Below, one piece after another: positions 13,233 through 25,180 of a DNA stretch of 64,000 nucleotides (position 1 is its first letter; every line of letters begins with the position of its first letter). Below the pieces are notes generated by a model. The model did not search any database. It was not told the DNA's origin and saw nothing but the letters and a program-made list of their open reading frames with translations. Both the position numbers and the translations under genes were made by a program. This DNA comes from Cryptomeria japonica. Its lineage: Eukaryota > Streptophyta > Pinopsida > Cupressales > Cupressaceae. The stretch lies in assembly GCF_030272615.1 (NCBI RefSeq), contig NC_081405.1, positions 20,599,047 through 20,663,046 on the forward strand, written 5' to 3'.

Positions 13233-14065
13233 GTGGTTGGGTTCAGTGTTATAGGAGGGCTAGGGATGGATACACCTATTATGTTGGAGTCTACCAAGCG
13301 ACAAATGGCCTTCGTGGGGAAAATCTCTGACAAGTGGCTGCTAGCAATTATGGCCACAAAGCATCCTCTCATTTTGAATGTTGTGAAAATAAATTTGGGT
13401 GGGGATTTTCTTAGAGCTTATCACCGTTACCAGGTAAACTCAGACATCCTGGCCATGTTCGTTGCCATGCTGGTTTATATGGGGGAGAGCAAGCAATGAG
13501 TCAATAAAATGACTCAAATGATATTTAGGCACTAATTCCTTGGTAAGATTGATACAATCCTGGATAATATTGATGCTAATTTGGGCACCCCATTGCCACA
13601 AAACTACTATATGTCTCTGGGAGCAAGAGTGGAGGTCAAGAAGTTTGTGGTGGTGCAAGCCCTAGATCAGGGGAGCCTGGTTGCTGAATGGGATGGGAAG
13701 GACCAAAATATTTCTTTCTTGCTGAAGGCAATTGGCATTTTGCCTTGTCTTAGCAAGGCATGGATGAGGTAGTTCATGTTGGTGGAGAGCCTAAGTGAAA
13801 GACATGACTTAGGAATTTAAGAAAACGGTGAGGAAGACCCTGGAAAATGATTGGGGGTTTGGTCGCGGTGAAGAATGGATACCGGATGATGATCGTCTCT
13901 CGGAAGAAATGGCAAATTCTAAAGCCCATGCACACTACGGATTGGAATGCCCTATGGTGTTGAGAGAGGTCCTGATTCAGAAAGCTAAAGAACGCGAGTA
14001 GAGCCTGCAGGAGGAGGAGGGCAGTGAACCAGAGGTCGTTGGTCCTGAGGAGGTAGATGTTGGCT
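13233..14065 (+). pseudogene. Unrecognised coding remnant
   Basis: The plus strand holds two sizeable pieces in one reading frame (13233-13499 and 13581-13772), followed by coding-like but broken sequence to about 14065. The pieces read as an ordinary soluble protein, with motifs such as KINLGGDFLRAYHRYQVN, IDANLGTPLPQNYY and LVAEWDGKDQNISFLLKAIG. The final stretch is acidic (EEEGSEPEVVGPEEVD-like). I do not recognise the family, and it may be part of a mobile element. Base composition is higher in G than the flanks. It is broken as it stands. Confidence 0.4.
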
Positions 14066-14855
14066 CTGCTTGAGCCTTAGGTTGCTAGTTTTTTTCTACT
14101 GTTTTTATTTTCTAGTATTACTATCAGGCAATAGCCTAAAATTTTGTAACCTTGGCATGATACTATATAGGGTGGTAGGATTTTCTGTAGATAGCAGTAC
14201 TGCTCTCTATGGCAATTTTTGGTTTTCTGAGTTGTATTACATGGGCACTTGGCCATTTTGGTGATAATATGTAGTAGGAAAGCTAGGCATAGTTCAAAAA
14301 CATATATATGTAAAAATCCTTTATATTAATATAATGGGTGCCGCCCCTCTGCAACTATTTTAAATATTTTAAACTTTTCAAAATTTGTGACCTATAGAAA
14401 TTTTTAATGGAAAAAAATAAAATAAAAATAAATTGCACAAAACATGCCGTAAAATTGTATTTTTATTTAATCATGTATTTGATGCATATCTTTAAACCCA
14501 TGCATGTCCAAATTTGCAATAGTTTGTAGGTTATGGCAGAAGCAAAAATCTTGGCTCAGATCTCAATTTGTATACACCTTAATGATATTTCTTGAAAATA
14601 AATGCAAAAATTAGAAAAATAACATACCACTTCGAAGATAATACCTTTAATAATTAAAAAATAATAAATGAATTGAGTATTTTAAATTAGAATTATATGG
14701 AAGAGATTTATCCTCCTTATATATAGGCTTAACTAAGTAGGGACACATCCCCTCATCCTAATTAAGAGGGTTTAGGGTATTAACTAAACTAAGGTTAATA
14801 GGTTAACAATACCACAAGTGCTTCACCTTATTAGAAAGATAGAATATTAGAAACT
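14066..14855. other. AT-rich DNA without a recognisable gene
   Basis: This may be the 3' flank of the unrecognised remnant to its left. Nothing else is visible. Confidence 0.4.
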
Positions 14856-15416
14856 TAACATGGTAGGTCGAGAAAAGGAAGAACTTTTGATAGAGGAAGT
14901 TGAAGTAAAGATTGAAGAGAACTTGATGTTGCAAAGTACATTGATATCTAGGAACAAAGGTACCCAAAAGATTATTAGACAAAAAAAGAATTTTCCAAAC
15001 AAATGTAAGTGTAAAGGCAAAGTCTGCAAGGTGATTATAGATTGTGGACCTATTGGAAATTTGATGTGTACATAAATGGTTAACAAATTGCAACTTTTGT
15101 GTTTCAAATTTCAACCCTTACTAGATTGCATTATTGAAGGAGAATCATAATTTACTTATGGATAAATCTTATCTTTTGATTTCAAAATTAGTCCTTATGT
15201 GAATGAATTACAATGCAATATGATGTCAATGGATTTATGTCATTGCTATGTGGAGGACCTGAGCAACATGTTAAGAAATAATCCACTATGGTTGAAAGAA
15301 CATTTATGAGGTACACCATAAAAGGAGACATCTCTTTAAACAATGGAAAATGGAAAGAGCATTCAAAATGGCAACTACGTCTCTTCTAGCAAAAGCCAAA
15401 TTTGAGCTTAAAGAGG
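14856..15416 (+). mobile_element. Gypsy protease-region remnant, left part (fossil)
   Basis: The plus strand reads as a retropepsin-like domain of a Ty3/gypsy element. A KGKVCKVIIDCG stretch near 15010-15045 corresponds to the catalytic D-S-G region of the family, and downstream sequence has the character of the MSMDLCHCYV region. It is broken. It is cut at 15416 by the younger element at 15417-23380, and coding-like sequence resumes at 23381. No LTRs were found for this older element. Confidence 0.6.
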
Positions 15417-16552
15417 TGTAGAGTCAAAAATATCACCCTCATCACCTTTAGTAGCAATTGCGACATGTGGCACCTCCCCCATGCTGCTTGGAGGACAGGT
15501 CCGCCAACTTGTCCTTTTGTCCACCAAAGAAGTCCGTGTTAGCTTCCCTGGAGGCATTATCAATTATGCCAACTTGACAAGTTCGCAGATGCAGACACAA
15601 CACGAAGACGTTCGCGTGGCCCGCTACCGTCCCCCAACCTACCAGCCAGCAGGTGGTCGTTGGGACATTATGATCTGCGCTAGGAAGGAATCGTAACACC
15701 TCGCTGCGCAACCACCGACATCTAGATTCGTCTCTTAGCCTATATCTTTGATCTCGGCATATTTCCAAGGAATCTTTTGGCAAATGGGAGACTTTCTCTT
15801 GGAGATTTAAGCTCTTGGAGACACCACCACCATTGTTGCAGCATCATCAAGCTACCAAGTTTATCAAGCATACAAACACTTACCAAGCACTAGGGGATTA
15901 ATCTAGCTCTATCTTGCCTTTCCAATATCTCATTTATTTTCTAATTACCAAGTAGCATAACATTGTCTTTGTACTTGCCTCTACATTCTTCTTTATCATC
16001 TTCATCATCATTTTCCTTTCCCGTGGCTTTTTGGGTTGTCCGTGGAGGTGAAAACACCAAAACAGGGATCTGACTTAGTTAGGCTCCAAAACACAACCCC
16101 CAACAATTTATCTCTTCCATGTGTGTAGGTACAACTTAGTGGAGAAGAGATTATCTTGTGGGAGGCTTCATAGCATGGACCGGTTGTGAGATTTTCCTCA
16201 CCTTTTAGTATATTCCCCTTATTCTATTTCGTAATCTATGTTCTTCACATATTTCAATATTGTTTAAGCTGCTTTGTAAATTTTGTCAACGTGTCCAGAG
16301 CTTTCTGCTTGGACTTTGCACTCCGTTCGTACGGGACGACAATGCGTCGCATTGGTGTCCCTGCTCCACGCGCTCGTCCTGCAAACAAAGGCTCTGCAAA
16401 GCCATCCAGAGGCGTCTCTCAAATGTCTGACGCTCCTCGCATGATTCTATTATCCCCTGGCTCAACATTGTGCATGTTCGAAGAGGTAATCGAAAGGATA
16501 ATTTGTCCTTGAGGATTCATCATCCTTGAGGTGACAAATTCCCTCCGTTACA
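15417..16552 (+). repeat. 5' LTR of the gag-pro gypsy-like element
   Basis: It starts TGTAGAGTCAAAAATATCAC and ends CCGTTACA. It pairs with 22244-23380 over its whole length, including the CACCACCA and GAGGATTCATCATCCTTGAGG blocks near the end. The reading frames inside it are not genes. Confidence 0.9.
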
Positions 16553-16572
16553 TTTTGGTGAACCTGACGTGA
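16553..16572 (+). other. Primer-binding-site candidate
   Basis: Directly after the left LTR the sequence reads TTTTGGTGAACCTGACGTGA. Primer sites in LTR elements begin with TGG, complementary to the CCA end of a tRNA, and sit at this position. I did not identify the tRNA. Confidence 0.5.
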
Positions 16573-17361
16573 AAGGGGATTTGTGTGTGTTTGCTTTTTC
16601 TAGTATAGCTTAGTTGCTTTATTTCTTTTCCTTTTCCATGTTTAGCATAGTTGTTTTAGTTTTCATCACACTCATTTAAAAACTTTAAAAAACCAAAAAA
16701 ACACACACACACAAAACACAAAAAAAAAACCAAAAACAACAAACATATTTTTCCCTTTCACGTTTTTATCTTAAACATATCAAAATAGAATAGTCAAGGA
16801 ATTGCATAGGTGTCTGTGTTCCATGATCTGGTTGTCGATCAACTTATGAGCTTTATGACCCAGACTGCGATAGGTGTTGTAGTGTGGAGGTCATACAGGA
16901 GGAGGTTCCCTCTTGATTGCTACAGTCCTCCTCTACCCGACACCATGCAGGGTGGACAGTCATATGATCCCAATGAGTTCTTGACCTCTCACAGTCTAAA
17001 GTCTATTGTAACTGGGGGCATTCTCCTTCTAATTCACAACCTAACTCTCCTAAGAGTTCTGCTCCTTCTTCCCCTCCTCCTTTCGATCACGATTCTACTG
17101 TCTCTATTGATTTTGAGCAGATCAATTCTTTAGAGAAGAATCAAATATTTTGAGGGATTCCTGAACTGAGAGAACGTCCTCCCCCAGGTCGGGAATGTTG
17201 TCAGCACATTGAGAGATAGTTTGATATCCGACAGGAGAGGCCTGGAGATGCTGAGGGCCCTATCCATGATTATTAAAAGACATGTTCCCCTAACCGAGGT
17301 ACCCCTTGTGGACACCTAGTTTGATCCATTTGAGTCCCAGGTCGGTGTTAGCATCCCGAGG

Positions 17362-18600
17362 ATGGGAGCCCACATGGTGGACTTCACCATCCCGAGTATC
17401 AGTGTCTCCTTCGTTCCTTTAGGTTACATGGGCATGGATAGTGATTCGACTATTGCAGTTGTCTCTACCAACACCATGTCAGTTTGTATGTCGTCTGGCG
17501 GGGGAGGTAGTGGTGCTCCATCTCCTCCTCCTCCACCTACGAACCCGGTTCTGAACACTAAATTGCAGAACATGGGCCAACTTCAGTTGCAGCTCACTTC
17601 TCTGGCTTCTGCTTCCGGTCAATCATCTGCACCTACGTACTACAGGAAGAGCCCTTTAGACATCACCATCTTGAATACCATCCTTCCAACGACCATTGAT
17701 TCATTGAATTTTGATAGGTTCAGTTGCGATGGTGACCCAAACACTCACATTGATTCATTTATGACCATGTGTAGTGACTATCACAATATGGACTTTGTTC
17801 TCCTTAAGTTGTTTGCTCGTTCTCTCAAAGGGACTGCGTTGGAGTGGTACAATTCTCTACTTGACCACTCCATCCGCACCTTTGACCAGCTGATGGATCT
17901 CGTTCTCAAGAGGTTTCAGGCTAACATAGGCAGCAAGGTCACTATATCCGACCTTGTTCATTGTAAGCAAAAACCAAATGAGAAGGTGACAAATTTTATG
18001 TCATGATATCATGCGATCTCAACTAAGATCCCCTTTGCCCTGTCAGATAACAACTTGCAGTGTATGTTCATAGGGAACCTACAACCGACATTGAGGGAGA
18101 TGTTGTCTCTGAATTGTTATGAGAACTTTGCCAGCATGTGCTCTGCCTTGATCGATTATCAGAACACCGTGATGCAGTTCGGAGACTCTTCTTCGAACCC
18201 TCGTGGTGGGTCCTTTCTTGGCACGTCCTCAAATGGGACTCAGAGGAATCAAGTCGTGGCTAATGTAGCGGCTAATCCTCCGATAGCTGCTTCTCAATAT
18301 TTGCAAAACAAAGTCTTCACATAATTGAATGACTCTTACTTGAGTATCATGCAACGGTTGTTGCGAGACAGCCTGATCACCCTACCTGAGCCTAAACCTC
18401 TGTTAGATAGCTGACCCTACCCCCATTGGTTCGATGGGTCAAAATATTGTCATTACCATCGTGTACCTGGTCATGAAACTGAGAGATGTTATTGTTTTAG
18501 ACACATTATCCAAGACCACATCGACAGTGGGGTTATGAAAGTTGACGCAAGGAAACACAAGTCAAACAAGTCCATGGATAAAGCCAATAGTGACTTGTAG
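17362..18600 (+). mobile_element. gag region (fossil) of the 15417-23380 element
   Basis: The frame over 17362-18006 opens with a Gly/Pro-rich linker (GGGGSGAPSPPPPP). It then has a gag domain of the plant retrotransposon gag type, recognisable from RFSCDGDPNTHIDSF, LFARSLKGTALEWYNSL and FDQLMDLVLKRF. The domain character continues to 18324, and a CHYHRVPGHETERCYC-like knuckle lies near 18450-18500. In the intact family this would form the particle shell. Here it is broken. Confidence 0.8.
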
Positions 18601-18839
18601 ATCTATACCAACTTGTTTCCTCCGCACTTGACAAATGTGATTTCTACATCTGATCCGGCCTTGGATGGTGGTCCATATGTCAATATGGTGACCGTCACCC
18701 CTATCGTCTCCCCCTGCCCAGAAGGGGAAGGTGTCTGGCGTTCTTATCTCATTAACACCGCTTGATGCTCCATATTGCGGACAACTTGCTCCTCTCTATA
18801 TCCCTTATTGATTGAACGATCAAACTGTCACAGGTGTGA

Positions 18840-19175
18840 TGGTTGACCCCTCTAGCGTGTCGATGTCATCACGAAGGAGAAACTCTTCATGAATGGATGG
18901 CATGGCATAGACTAGTCTATGATGAGTGTCGCACTACCTTACAGACCCACCATGGATTCTCTATCAGTCCATTGGGAAGCATCACCCTGATGGTCATGGT
19001 AGGTCCCAAGGTAGTGTCCTCAATTTTTTTTATCATCCTTGAGTTTGATCTCTTCCGAGTCAGACTTGGGATCCCGTGGTTGATTGGCATGGAGGCGGTT
19101 CCTTCCGTGGTTCACAAGTGCTTAAATTTTCCTCATGAGGGCACAATGCATGTCATCCAGGACACTCACTATTGA
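18840..19175 (+). mobile_element. Protease-like region (fossil) of the same element
   Basis: The frame at 18843-19175 ends with an RVRLGIPWLIGMEAVPS... VHKCLNFPHEG block that I recognise from the retropepsin-like region of plant gypsy elements. It sits directly downstream of gag, as expected. Confidence 0.6.
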
Positions 19176-19279
19176 CTGTTGATTGCTTGTGGGGACTTCC
19201 CTTTGGGTCACTCCTGGCATGCCTCGATTGGGCCCATGCTTCCCTGTGGTGACCTTTTATACCATGTGTATTATAAATA

Positions 19280-20790
19280 CAAGACGGGGGAGTCAGCTTC
19301 TACGTCCGTGCAACCTATCGTAACTTTGTCGCCTCCTGCATCAACTTCTGCACCTGAGATCTCAATCTTGGAACGGGTTGTGCCACATGTCCCTCCATCA
19401 TAGGGGGTCGGGGCTAAACTTGCTCCCGCACCAAAACCTCCTCATCCACCTAGGACCACACAACCTCCAGTGGTGTCTGTTGTTCTTGCAACTGTGCCCA
19501 ACGCAACCACGGGAAAGGCACCCATGCTATCAAAATCCACGACCTGTCCACCCTTTGAGATTCCTATCATGGCCGATATTCTTAGGCCATCTCACTATGC
19601 AAAGCGGAAGCACTTGTCTCAAGCTCCTTCATCTCCGCTTGCACCTACATCACAGACCACATCAGTGTCTCCTATCCCTCCACCCGCTCCTAGAAGGAAG
19701 CGAGGTCGGGCGCCCGTCATTGTGAATGTGGTACCCATTCAGGATGTTCCTCCTGCTTCGTCGGTTAGGCCTCCTCCTATCGTTGAGCCGATCTCAGAGG
19801 CCTCTCCTATGGAGCATGATGCTCCTGATTCATCTCAACCTGCGGTTGGTGGTCCCCACCTCCATCTAAACCAGCGTGCACGCGAGCATAAACGCTTCCG
19901 ACGGGCCTAGGATCAAGTGCATGATGCTGCCTTACAGTTCGCTGGTGCATCCTCCAACGCGGTTGTTTCAGAGTCTATTCCCTCGGTGGCTCCCACTTTT
20001 GCATCAGTTTTGGTTTCACTTCCCGCTGCTACAGGGACCTTTGATGACCCTCCCCCTAAGCGGGTGCAGGTTTTCATCGCTCCTTCCTCGGAGCCCCCAC
20101 TTATCACTTCTCTGTCAAACACTCTGCCCTTGTCTATACCTTTGGATATGTTGCACACACAAGTGGTCTCCAGCACAGCTTCTGCTGCTCCACTTGTTTT
20201 GCCACCCCTTCAACATCTCATCTTTCCTAGGGTCCTTTAGCTTTCCACGGTCGATAGGAGGCCTGACACTCCTATCCCGTGTAAACGCAAGTTCGAGCAG
20301 GGCCCTGTCCCAAAGTTTTGACATCGCCGACCAACATAAGTTTGTTCTTCATCCCTTCCTTTGTCTAGCTCCGTGCATGTTGGTTTGCCTGTTTTTGTTT
20401 GCATGATCAAGAAGGCCCCGCCTTCTCCTGAGTTCATCACTACCCCTCTTCCAGAGACTGACAACCTTGTTCGTGTTCCATCCTCTCCAAGTGAGTCACT
20501 TGCTTCCTCCCCAGAGGCCTGCATGTTCGGCTCCTTGGAGGACATTTCGGCCTTGTCTACGATCTTCACACGATCGTTGACCCTTGCCTCTTCTGAACTT
20601 GAAGACAAAGGCGTTGCTACTGCTTCGTCTCTTGCCCTTGCTGCTGGTGAGGGACCCGATGTGGCCCTTGCAATCGTCCCTCTCCGAGCCTACCCCCCCT
20701 CTCCCTATGACCTCGATTGGGAGGATGGGGCTCTTCTTCAAGATGACGATATTTTGCAATACGATCCCCTCCTAAGGGCTACTCATTAGG
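19280..20790 (+). mobile_element. Pro/Ser/Thr-rich coding region of the same element
   Basis: Several adjacent plus-strand frames (19470-19910, 19917-20240, 20361-20789) share a Pro/Ser/Thr/Val-rich composition. They contain an MADILRPSHYAKRKHLSQ block, a basic PRRKRGRAPV patch, an REHKRFRRA patch and an acidic end (DLDWEDGALLQDDDIL). This occupies the place where reverse transcriptase would normally be. I know no matching domain. The low-complexity, charged-patch layout looks like a disordered or nucleic-acid-binding protein, which is inference. The region is broken. Confidence 0.5.
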
Positions 20791-21469
20791 ACTTTTCTTC
20801 TTCATCTCCATCAGCTTGCATGTGTGTGTCATTGTGGTCCCCCGTGCTTGCTTTATCTATTTGTTCCCTTCCAGAAGACCGAGGTCACTCCGTAGGTACT
20901 TGAATACAGGAGGTTGATTGTTTTTATCCATTGTGCTCTCCTGGAGGACCCAAGTTACTCCGTAAGTACTCGGATACAGGGGATTTTCTGTCGTCACATT
21001 CCTCTATTTGTTTACCTCCTTCCATTTGTCGTATTTTGCTTTTCGACATTCAGGGATGATGCAAAGTGTTGGGGGCATTCTTTGCTTTCTTCCATGTTGA
21101 CCCGATTTTTTATTTTCTGTTTGTCTTCATGTGTCTTTCTTCATATCCGATAAACTTGGTCCTATGACGATACACCCATCTCGCAGTGATACTATATATA
21201 TTTTTGACACTGCTATGGGTTCTGATGCCAAACTATTAGATCCCCTTGTCCTCTTGCATTGCATCTTTTGATGTTGTGGACATTTATGTGTCACTATCTC
21301 TTGGTGGCATTCCATGGAAACATCTTGTTATGTTGACATGCCACAACTCCTCTTCTCCTTAAAATGACATGCCTTCCACGCATATCATTCTAAGGGGGGG
21401 CCATCATATCTGCATTTTCTCTTTTAGTTTTGGTATCAATTCTTTTTTTTGCCAGGCTGCTTTTTCATG

Positions 21470-21880
21470 CTTGCTTTGGTGGGGGCCAAACCACTTGATC
21501 TTCTTATTTTCCAAGATCGCCTAGGTGGGGGCCAAACCACTTGATCTGTTCCAAAGATTGCCTACATGAGGGCCAAACCATCTTTCCAATCTACATCATC
21601 TTTCTTGCCTTGGTAGAGGCCAATCTACTATGTTCCGATTCCAATTGCTCTATCGCATGGCAATCTAGCATGTCGCTACCCATGTCGGCTAACTTATCTG
21701 CCCTATCGCATGGTGATCTAGCACCTTGCTACCCATGTCCGCATATCATTTTGCCATAGCATATGGTTATCCATATTGGCATTCCAATTTTCCCTATCAT
21801 ATGGTTATCCATATCGGCGTTCCAACTTTCCCTATCGTATGGTCATCCATACTGACCTATCATGCCCTATCATATGGCTC
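21470..21880 (+). repeat. Short tandem motifs in the 3' region of the element
   Basis: GGGGGCCAAACCACTTGATC occurs twice (from 21481 and from about 21526), with a third decayed copy near 21570. A 38-bp unit containing ATATGGTTATCCATAT recurs three times (from 21761, 21799 and 21837). Such repeats are common in untranslated 3' parts of long plant LTR elements. Confidence 0.8.
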
Positions 21881-22227
21881 TCGGCATGGCACATCATGCT
21901 AACCATATTGACGTGTCTTGTACCAATGGCGGCTGCCCTATCTTGTATATTTTCGTCATCAGGGACTTTCCTCCACGACGAGGCTTGTTCTTGTTGCACT
22001 TTGTTTCAACTTCTTTATCACATATTATCATCCATCAGGCTAGATTGTAGCTAGCGTGTTGTCGATGTTCCAAGTACAGATTTCCATTCCAAAATTCTAG
22101 CATTATATCATCGGGGGCAAATTCATCTGATTAACGAGCATCTGCTTCCCTATCGTGATATTTTCTCCTCTTCACCTTTTCTATCTTTCTACGTTAGCTT
22201 CACATCTCTTAACGGAGACATGCTTGC

Positions 22228-22243
22228 TAAAGTGGGGGCAAAA
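22228..22243 (+). other. Polypurine tract
   Basis: The run AAAGTGGGGGCAAAA lies directly before the right LTR, the expected place for the plus-strand primer of reverse transcription. This supports the plus orientation of the element. Confidence 0.75.
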
Positions 22244-23380
22244 TGTAGAGTCAAAAATATCACCCTCATCACCTTTAGTGGCAATTATGACATGTGGCGC
22301 CTCCCCCACACTGCTTGGAGGACAAGTCCACCAACTTGTCCTTTTGTCCACCAAAGAAGTCCATGTCAGCTTCCCCGAAGGCATTATCAATTCTGCCAAC
22401 CTGATTGGTTCGCGGATGCAGACACAGCGCAAAGACGTCTGCGCAGCGCGCTACCGTCCCACCAACCTGCCAGCCAGCAGGTGGTCGTTGGGACGTTATG
22501 ACCCGCATCAGGAATGAATCGTAACGCCTCCTTGCGCGACCATCGACATCCAGATTTGTCTCTTAGCCTATATCTTTGATCTCAGGACATTTCCAATGGA
22601 TCTTTTGGCAGATGGGAGACTTGCTCTTGGAGATTGAATCTCTTGGAGACACCACCACCAATGTTGCAACATCATCAAGCTACCAAGTTTATCAAGCATA
22701 CCAACACTTACCAAGCACTAGGGGAGTAATCTAACTCTATCTTGCCTTTCCAATGTCTCATTTATATTCTAATTACCAAGTAGCATAGCATTGTCTTTGT
22801 ACTTGCCTTTACATTCTTCTTTATCATCTTCTTCATCATTTTCCTTTCCTGTGGCTTTATGGGTTGTCCATGGAGGTGGAAACACCAAAACGGGGGTCTT
22901 ACTTAGGCAGGCTCCAAAACACAACCCCCAACATTTTCTCTCTTGCATGTGTGTAGGTACAACTTCGTGGAGAAGAGATTATCTTGCGGGAGGCTTCATA
23001 GCGTGGACCGGTTGTGAGATTTTCCTCACCTTTTAGTATATTTCCCTTATTCTATTTCATAATCTGTGTTCTTCGCATATTTCAATATTGCTTAAGCTAC
23101 TTTGTAAATTATGTCAACGCATCCAGAGCTTTCTGCTCTGACTCTGCACTTCGTCCATACAGGACGACAGTGCATCGTGCTGACGTCCCTGCTCCGCGCG
23201 CTCGTTCTGCAAACAGAGGCTCTGCAGAGCCATCCAAAGACATCTCTCAGGTGTCTGACACTCCTCGCATGATTCTGTTATCCCCTGGCTTAGCGTTGTG
23301 CCTGTTCGAAGAGGTAATCGAAAGGATAATTTGTCCTTGAGGATTCATCATCCTTGAGGTGACAAATTCCCTCCATTACA
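22244..23380 (+). repeat. 3' LTR of the gag-pro gypsy-like element
   Basis: It starts TGTAGAGTCAAAAATATCAC and ends CCATTACA. It matches the left LTR throughout, with many scattered C/T and G/A differences. Confidence 0.9.
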
Positions 23381-23620
23381 AAAGGAAAACTACATTCTAA
23401 AGCCACAAAGAAAGCCAAAAGCATGCTTGGGAACCAAAGGTGCAAATGACTTGAAGAGTTTGGTACAACAAAGAATGAATAAAACTAAAGTGGGCCCAAA
23501 ACAAGACTAAACTGACAAAGTTAATAATGCACCTCAAGAGAGAGAGGTTGAAATTTTAGTTGGTTATGATATTCATTTAAAGGAAACATCTGAATATCTT
23601 TGTAACATCCTAAGCCACAT
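23381..23620 (+). mobile_element. Gypsy remnant, right part of the split host element
   Basis: Joined in position to 14856-15416 on the other side of the nested element, this stretch continues with Lys-rich coding-like character. It has no independent family motif and is assigned by position. Sequence from about 23600 to 23866 is unrecognised. Confidence 0.4.
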
Positions 23621-23873
23621 GCTTAGGACGTTAACAAGAAAAACATAGACCAACAATAAAATATCAAAATAAAGTGCCCTTAAGCAACCACTTAGCACTA
23701 ATGCATGCACAAGATGTCATAACATGTGCTGACACACTTGACATTCACATCAGTGCATAAGCATGGTGACATAAGCAGAAGACTTAAAACATCATGAGAT
23801 AGAACACAATTGTTAGCAGTACTAATGAGACATGGGGGTGAGTCAATATTGCCAAAACCCTTGGAACATCCCA

Positions 23874-24358
23874 TGAGATTTTGTCAAGATCAAGAGCTCA
23901 ATGAAAAGTACAAAATAGAGACAAAATAGATGATAGGAATAAACTATATTCTATCAAGATGAAAATAATGATCAATTGGATCATCAAAAGTTATTGTTAC
24001 ATACAATGAATGATAAGCTTTCTTATAAAGTCAAGGCTAAGAGACAAGAGAGAACACAATGATGTCATGTGTCTCAATGAGATGCAAGGGTGGATAGGGG
24101 TAGGTAGGAGAAATAGTAAAATATTCCACGTAAGGTGGATCACCCACCGAAGGTGGAATTATCACTCCACAATAAGTGGATATGATAGAATACAACAAGA
24201 TCACACCATAAAAGGTGGAAATTCTCCTACATACACACTCCCAATCAATGCACATCTCCCTAAGTGTCTCATATGCAAACTACTATGATATGCATGTACT
24301 TAAGTAAACTTAAGTAAGGTGTAATAATATCCAACATGAATAAATAATTACACCAACA
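23874..24358 (-). repeat. 3' LTR of the copia-derived element
   Basis: In plus orientation it starts TGAGATTTTGTCAAGATCAA and ends ATTACACCAACA, so on the element's strand it starts TGTTGGTGTAATT, a copia-style end. It carries the GGTGGATCACCCA, GGTGGAATTATCACTC and GGTGGAAATTCTCC blocks shared with the right copy. Confidence 0.9.
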
Positions 24359-24372
24359 CCCCCCCTTAAGTG
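24359..24372 (-). other. Polypurine tract of the copia-derived element
   Basis: CCCCCCCTTAAG on the plus strand, CTTAAGGGGGGG on the element's strand, abuts the 3' LTR. This confirms the minus orientation. Confidence 0.8.
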
Positions 24373-24485
24373 CAACTTAGGGGAATGCACTTAAGTCTAC
24401 AATGCAACTAAGCAATGCAAGATGGGTCCAGACTACTAGACCATGTACAAATGCAAATGCATGCAAACCAATGCAATGAAATCTC

Positions 24486-25180
24486 TCACAAACGGAGAAA
24501 GAGAGAAAACCCAATGGGAAAAAACTCTCCCCCAAAAGAGAGATGAAAACTATACAAAGAAACTCTCAAAGAAGTATGAGAAGGACAAAACCCCATTTGA
24601 GGAATAAGTCTCCCCCATACGAGAGAAGAAGAGAGGCTAGGTAGCACCCCCTCAAGGTAGAATCTGCACCAATGGTAGAAGCTTGAAGATGAATGAAGAA
24701 ACTGCTCCATGAACGTCGAACAACATTCCTCCCCTTGGGAAGAAACAAAACCAAAGGTGTATCCATGAAGTCTCCCCAATCATGAAGGGAAGATGTAGGA
24801 AAAAAACTCATGATAAATGAAGTCTTTGAAAACGGCTCGAGTGTCCCCATGTTGATGTTGAAAGTTACCCCCTCCAAAGGTGGTGAACTGCTCCACACTA
24901 CTGAAAAGGGAACTCCAAGATCTAGTCGAGAAGAATGTAGAACAATATCCAAAGACTCACATGTCTCCTCTAAAGATAAAGAGACCTCCTCCAATTGTTG
25001 TACAAAAGTATCCACAGTCATGTTAACCACTAAAGAATGATCATGTAGAGAATGCACAAGAGGGTCATAGTGTTCCCTCGCAACAATCGAAGAAGGACCA
25101 TCTTCATCTTCATCAAAGATGAATGTCATCAATGATGTCTCCCAAATATGCAATGTAGGGCTCCACAAACAAACCTGCAA
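24486..25180 (-). mobile_element. Unplaced coding-like region inside the copia-derived element
   Basis: A 204-residue frame (24566-25180) with an acidic start (FDEDEDGPSS) and Leu/Ser-rich remainder lies between the protease trace and the polypurine tract, where polymerase would be expected. I recognise no domain. The plus-strand frames here are shadows. Confidence 0.35.

Larger units (their letters stand above)
15417..23380 (+). mobile_element. Gypsy-like gag-pro LTR element without visible RT (fossil)
   Basis: Two direct LTRs (15417-16552 and 22244-23380) bound this 7.96-kb element. Target duplications are AGAGG on the left and AAAGG on the right, one mismatch. Inside, in order, are a TGG-starting primer-site candidate just after the left LTR, a leader, a gag domain (about 17640-18330), a knuckle-like CHYHR...GHETERC block (about 18450-18490), a protease-like block (about 18840-19175), a long Pro/Ser/Thr-rich region (about 19280-20790), a repeat-bearing 3' region and a polypurine tract. 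No reverse transcriptase, RNase H or integrase motif was seen. It is broken at several points. The LTRs differ at about a tenth of sites where I compared them, mostly transitions, so it is old but younger than the protease fragment it split. Confidence 0.85.

Noticed and set aside
15448-15783. Open frames at 15448-15783 and 22155-22517
   Set aside because: They are the same LTR sequence read in the two LTR copies. The frames differ between copies and have no domain.
20237-20608. Minus-strand frames between 19913 and 20759
   Set aside because: They are antisense shadows of the Pro/Ser/Thr-rich plus-strand region of the gypsy-like element.
24810-25040. Plus-strand frame at 24810-25040
   Set aside because: Shadow of the longer minus-strand frame of the copia-derived element.
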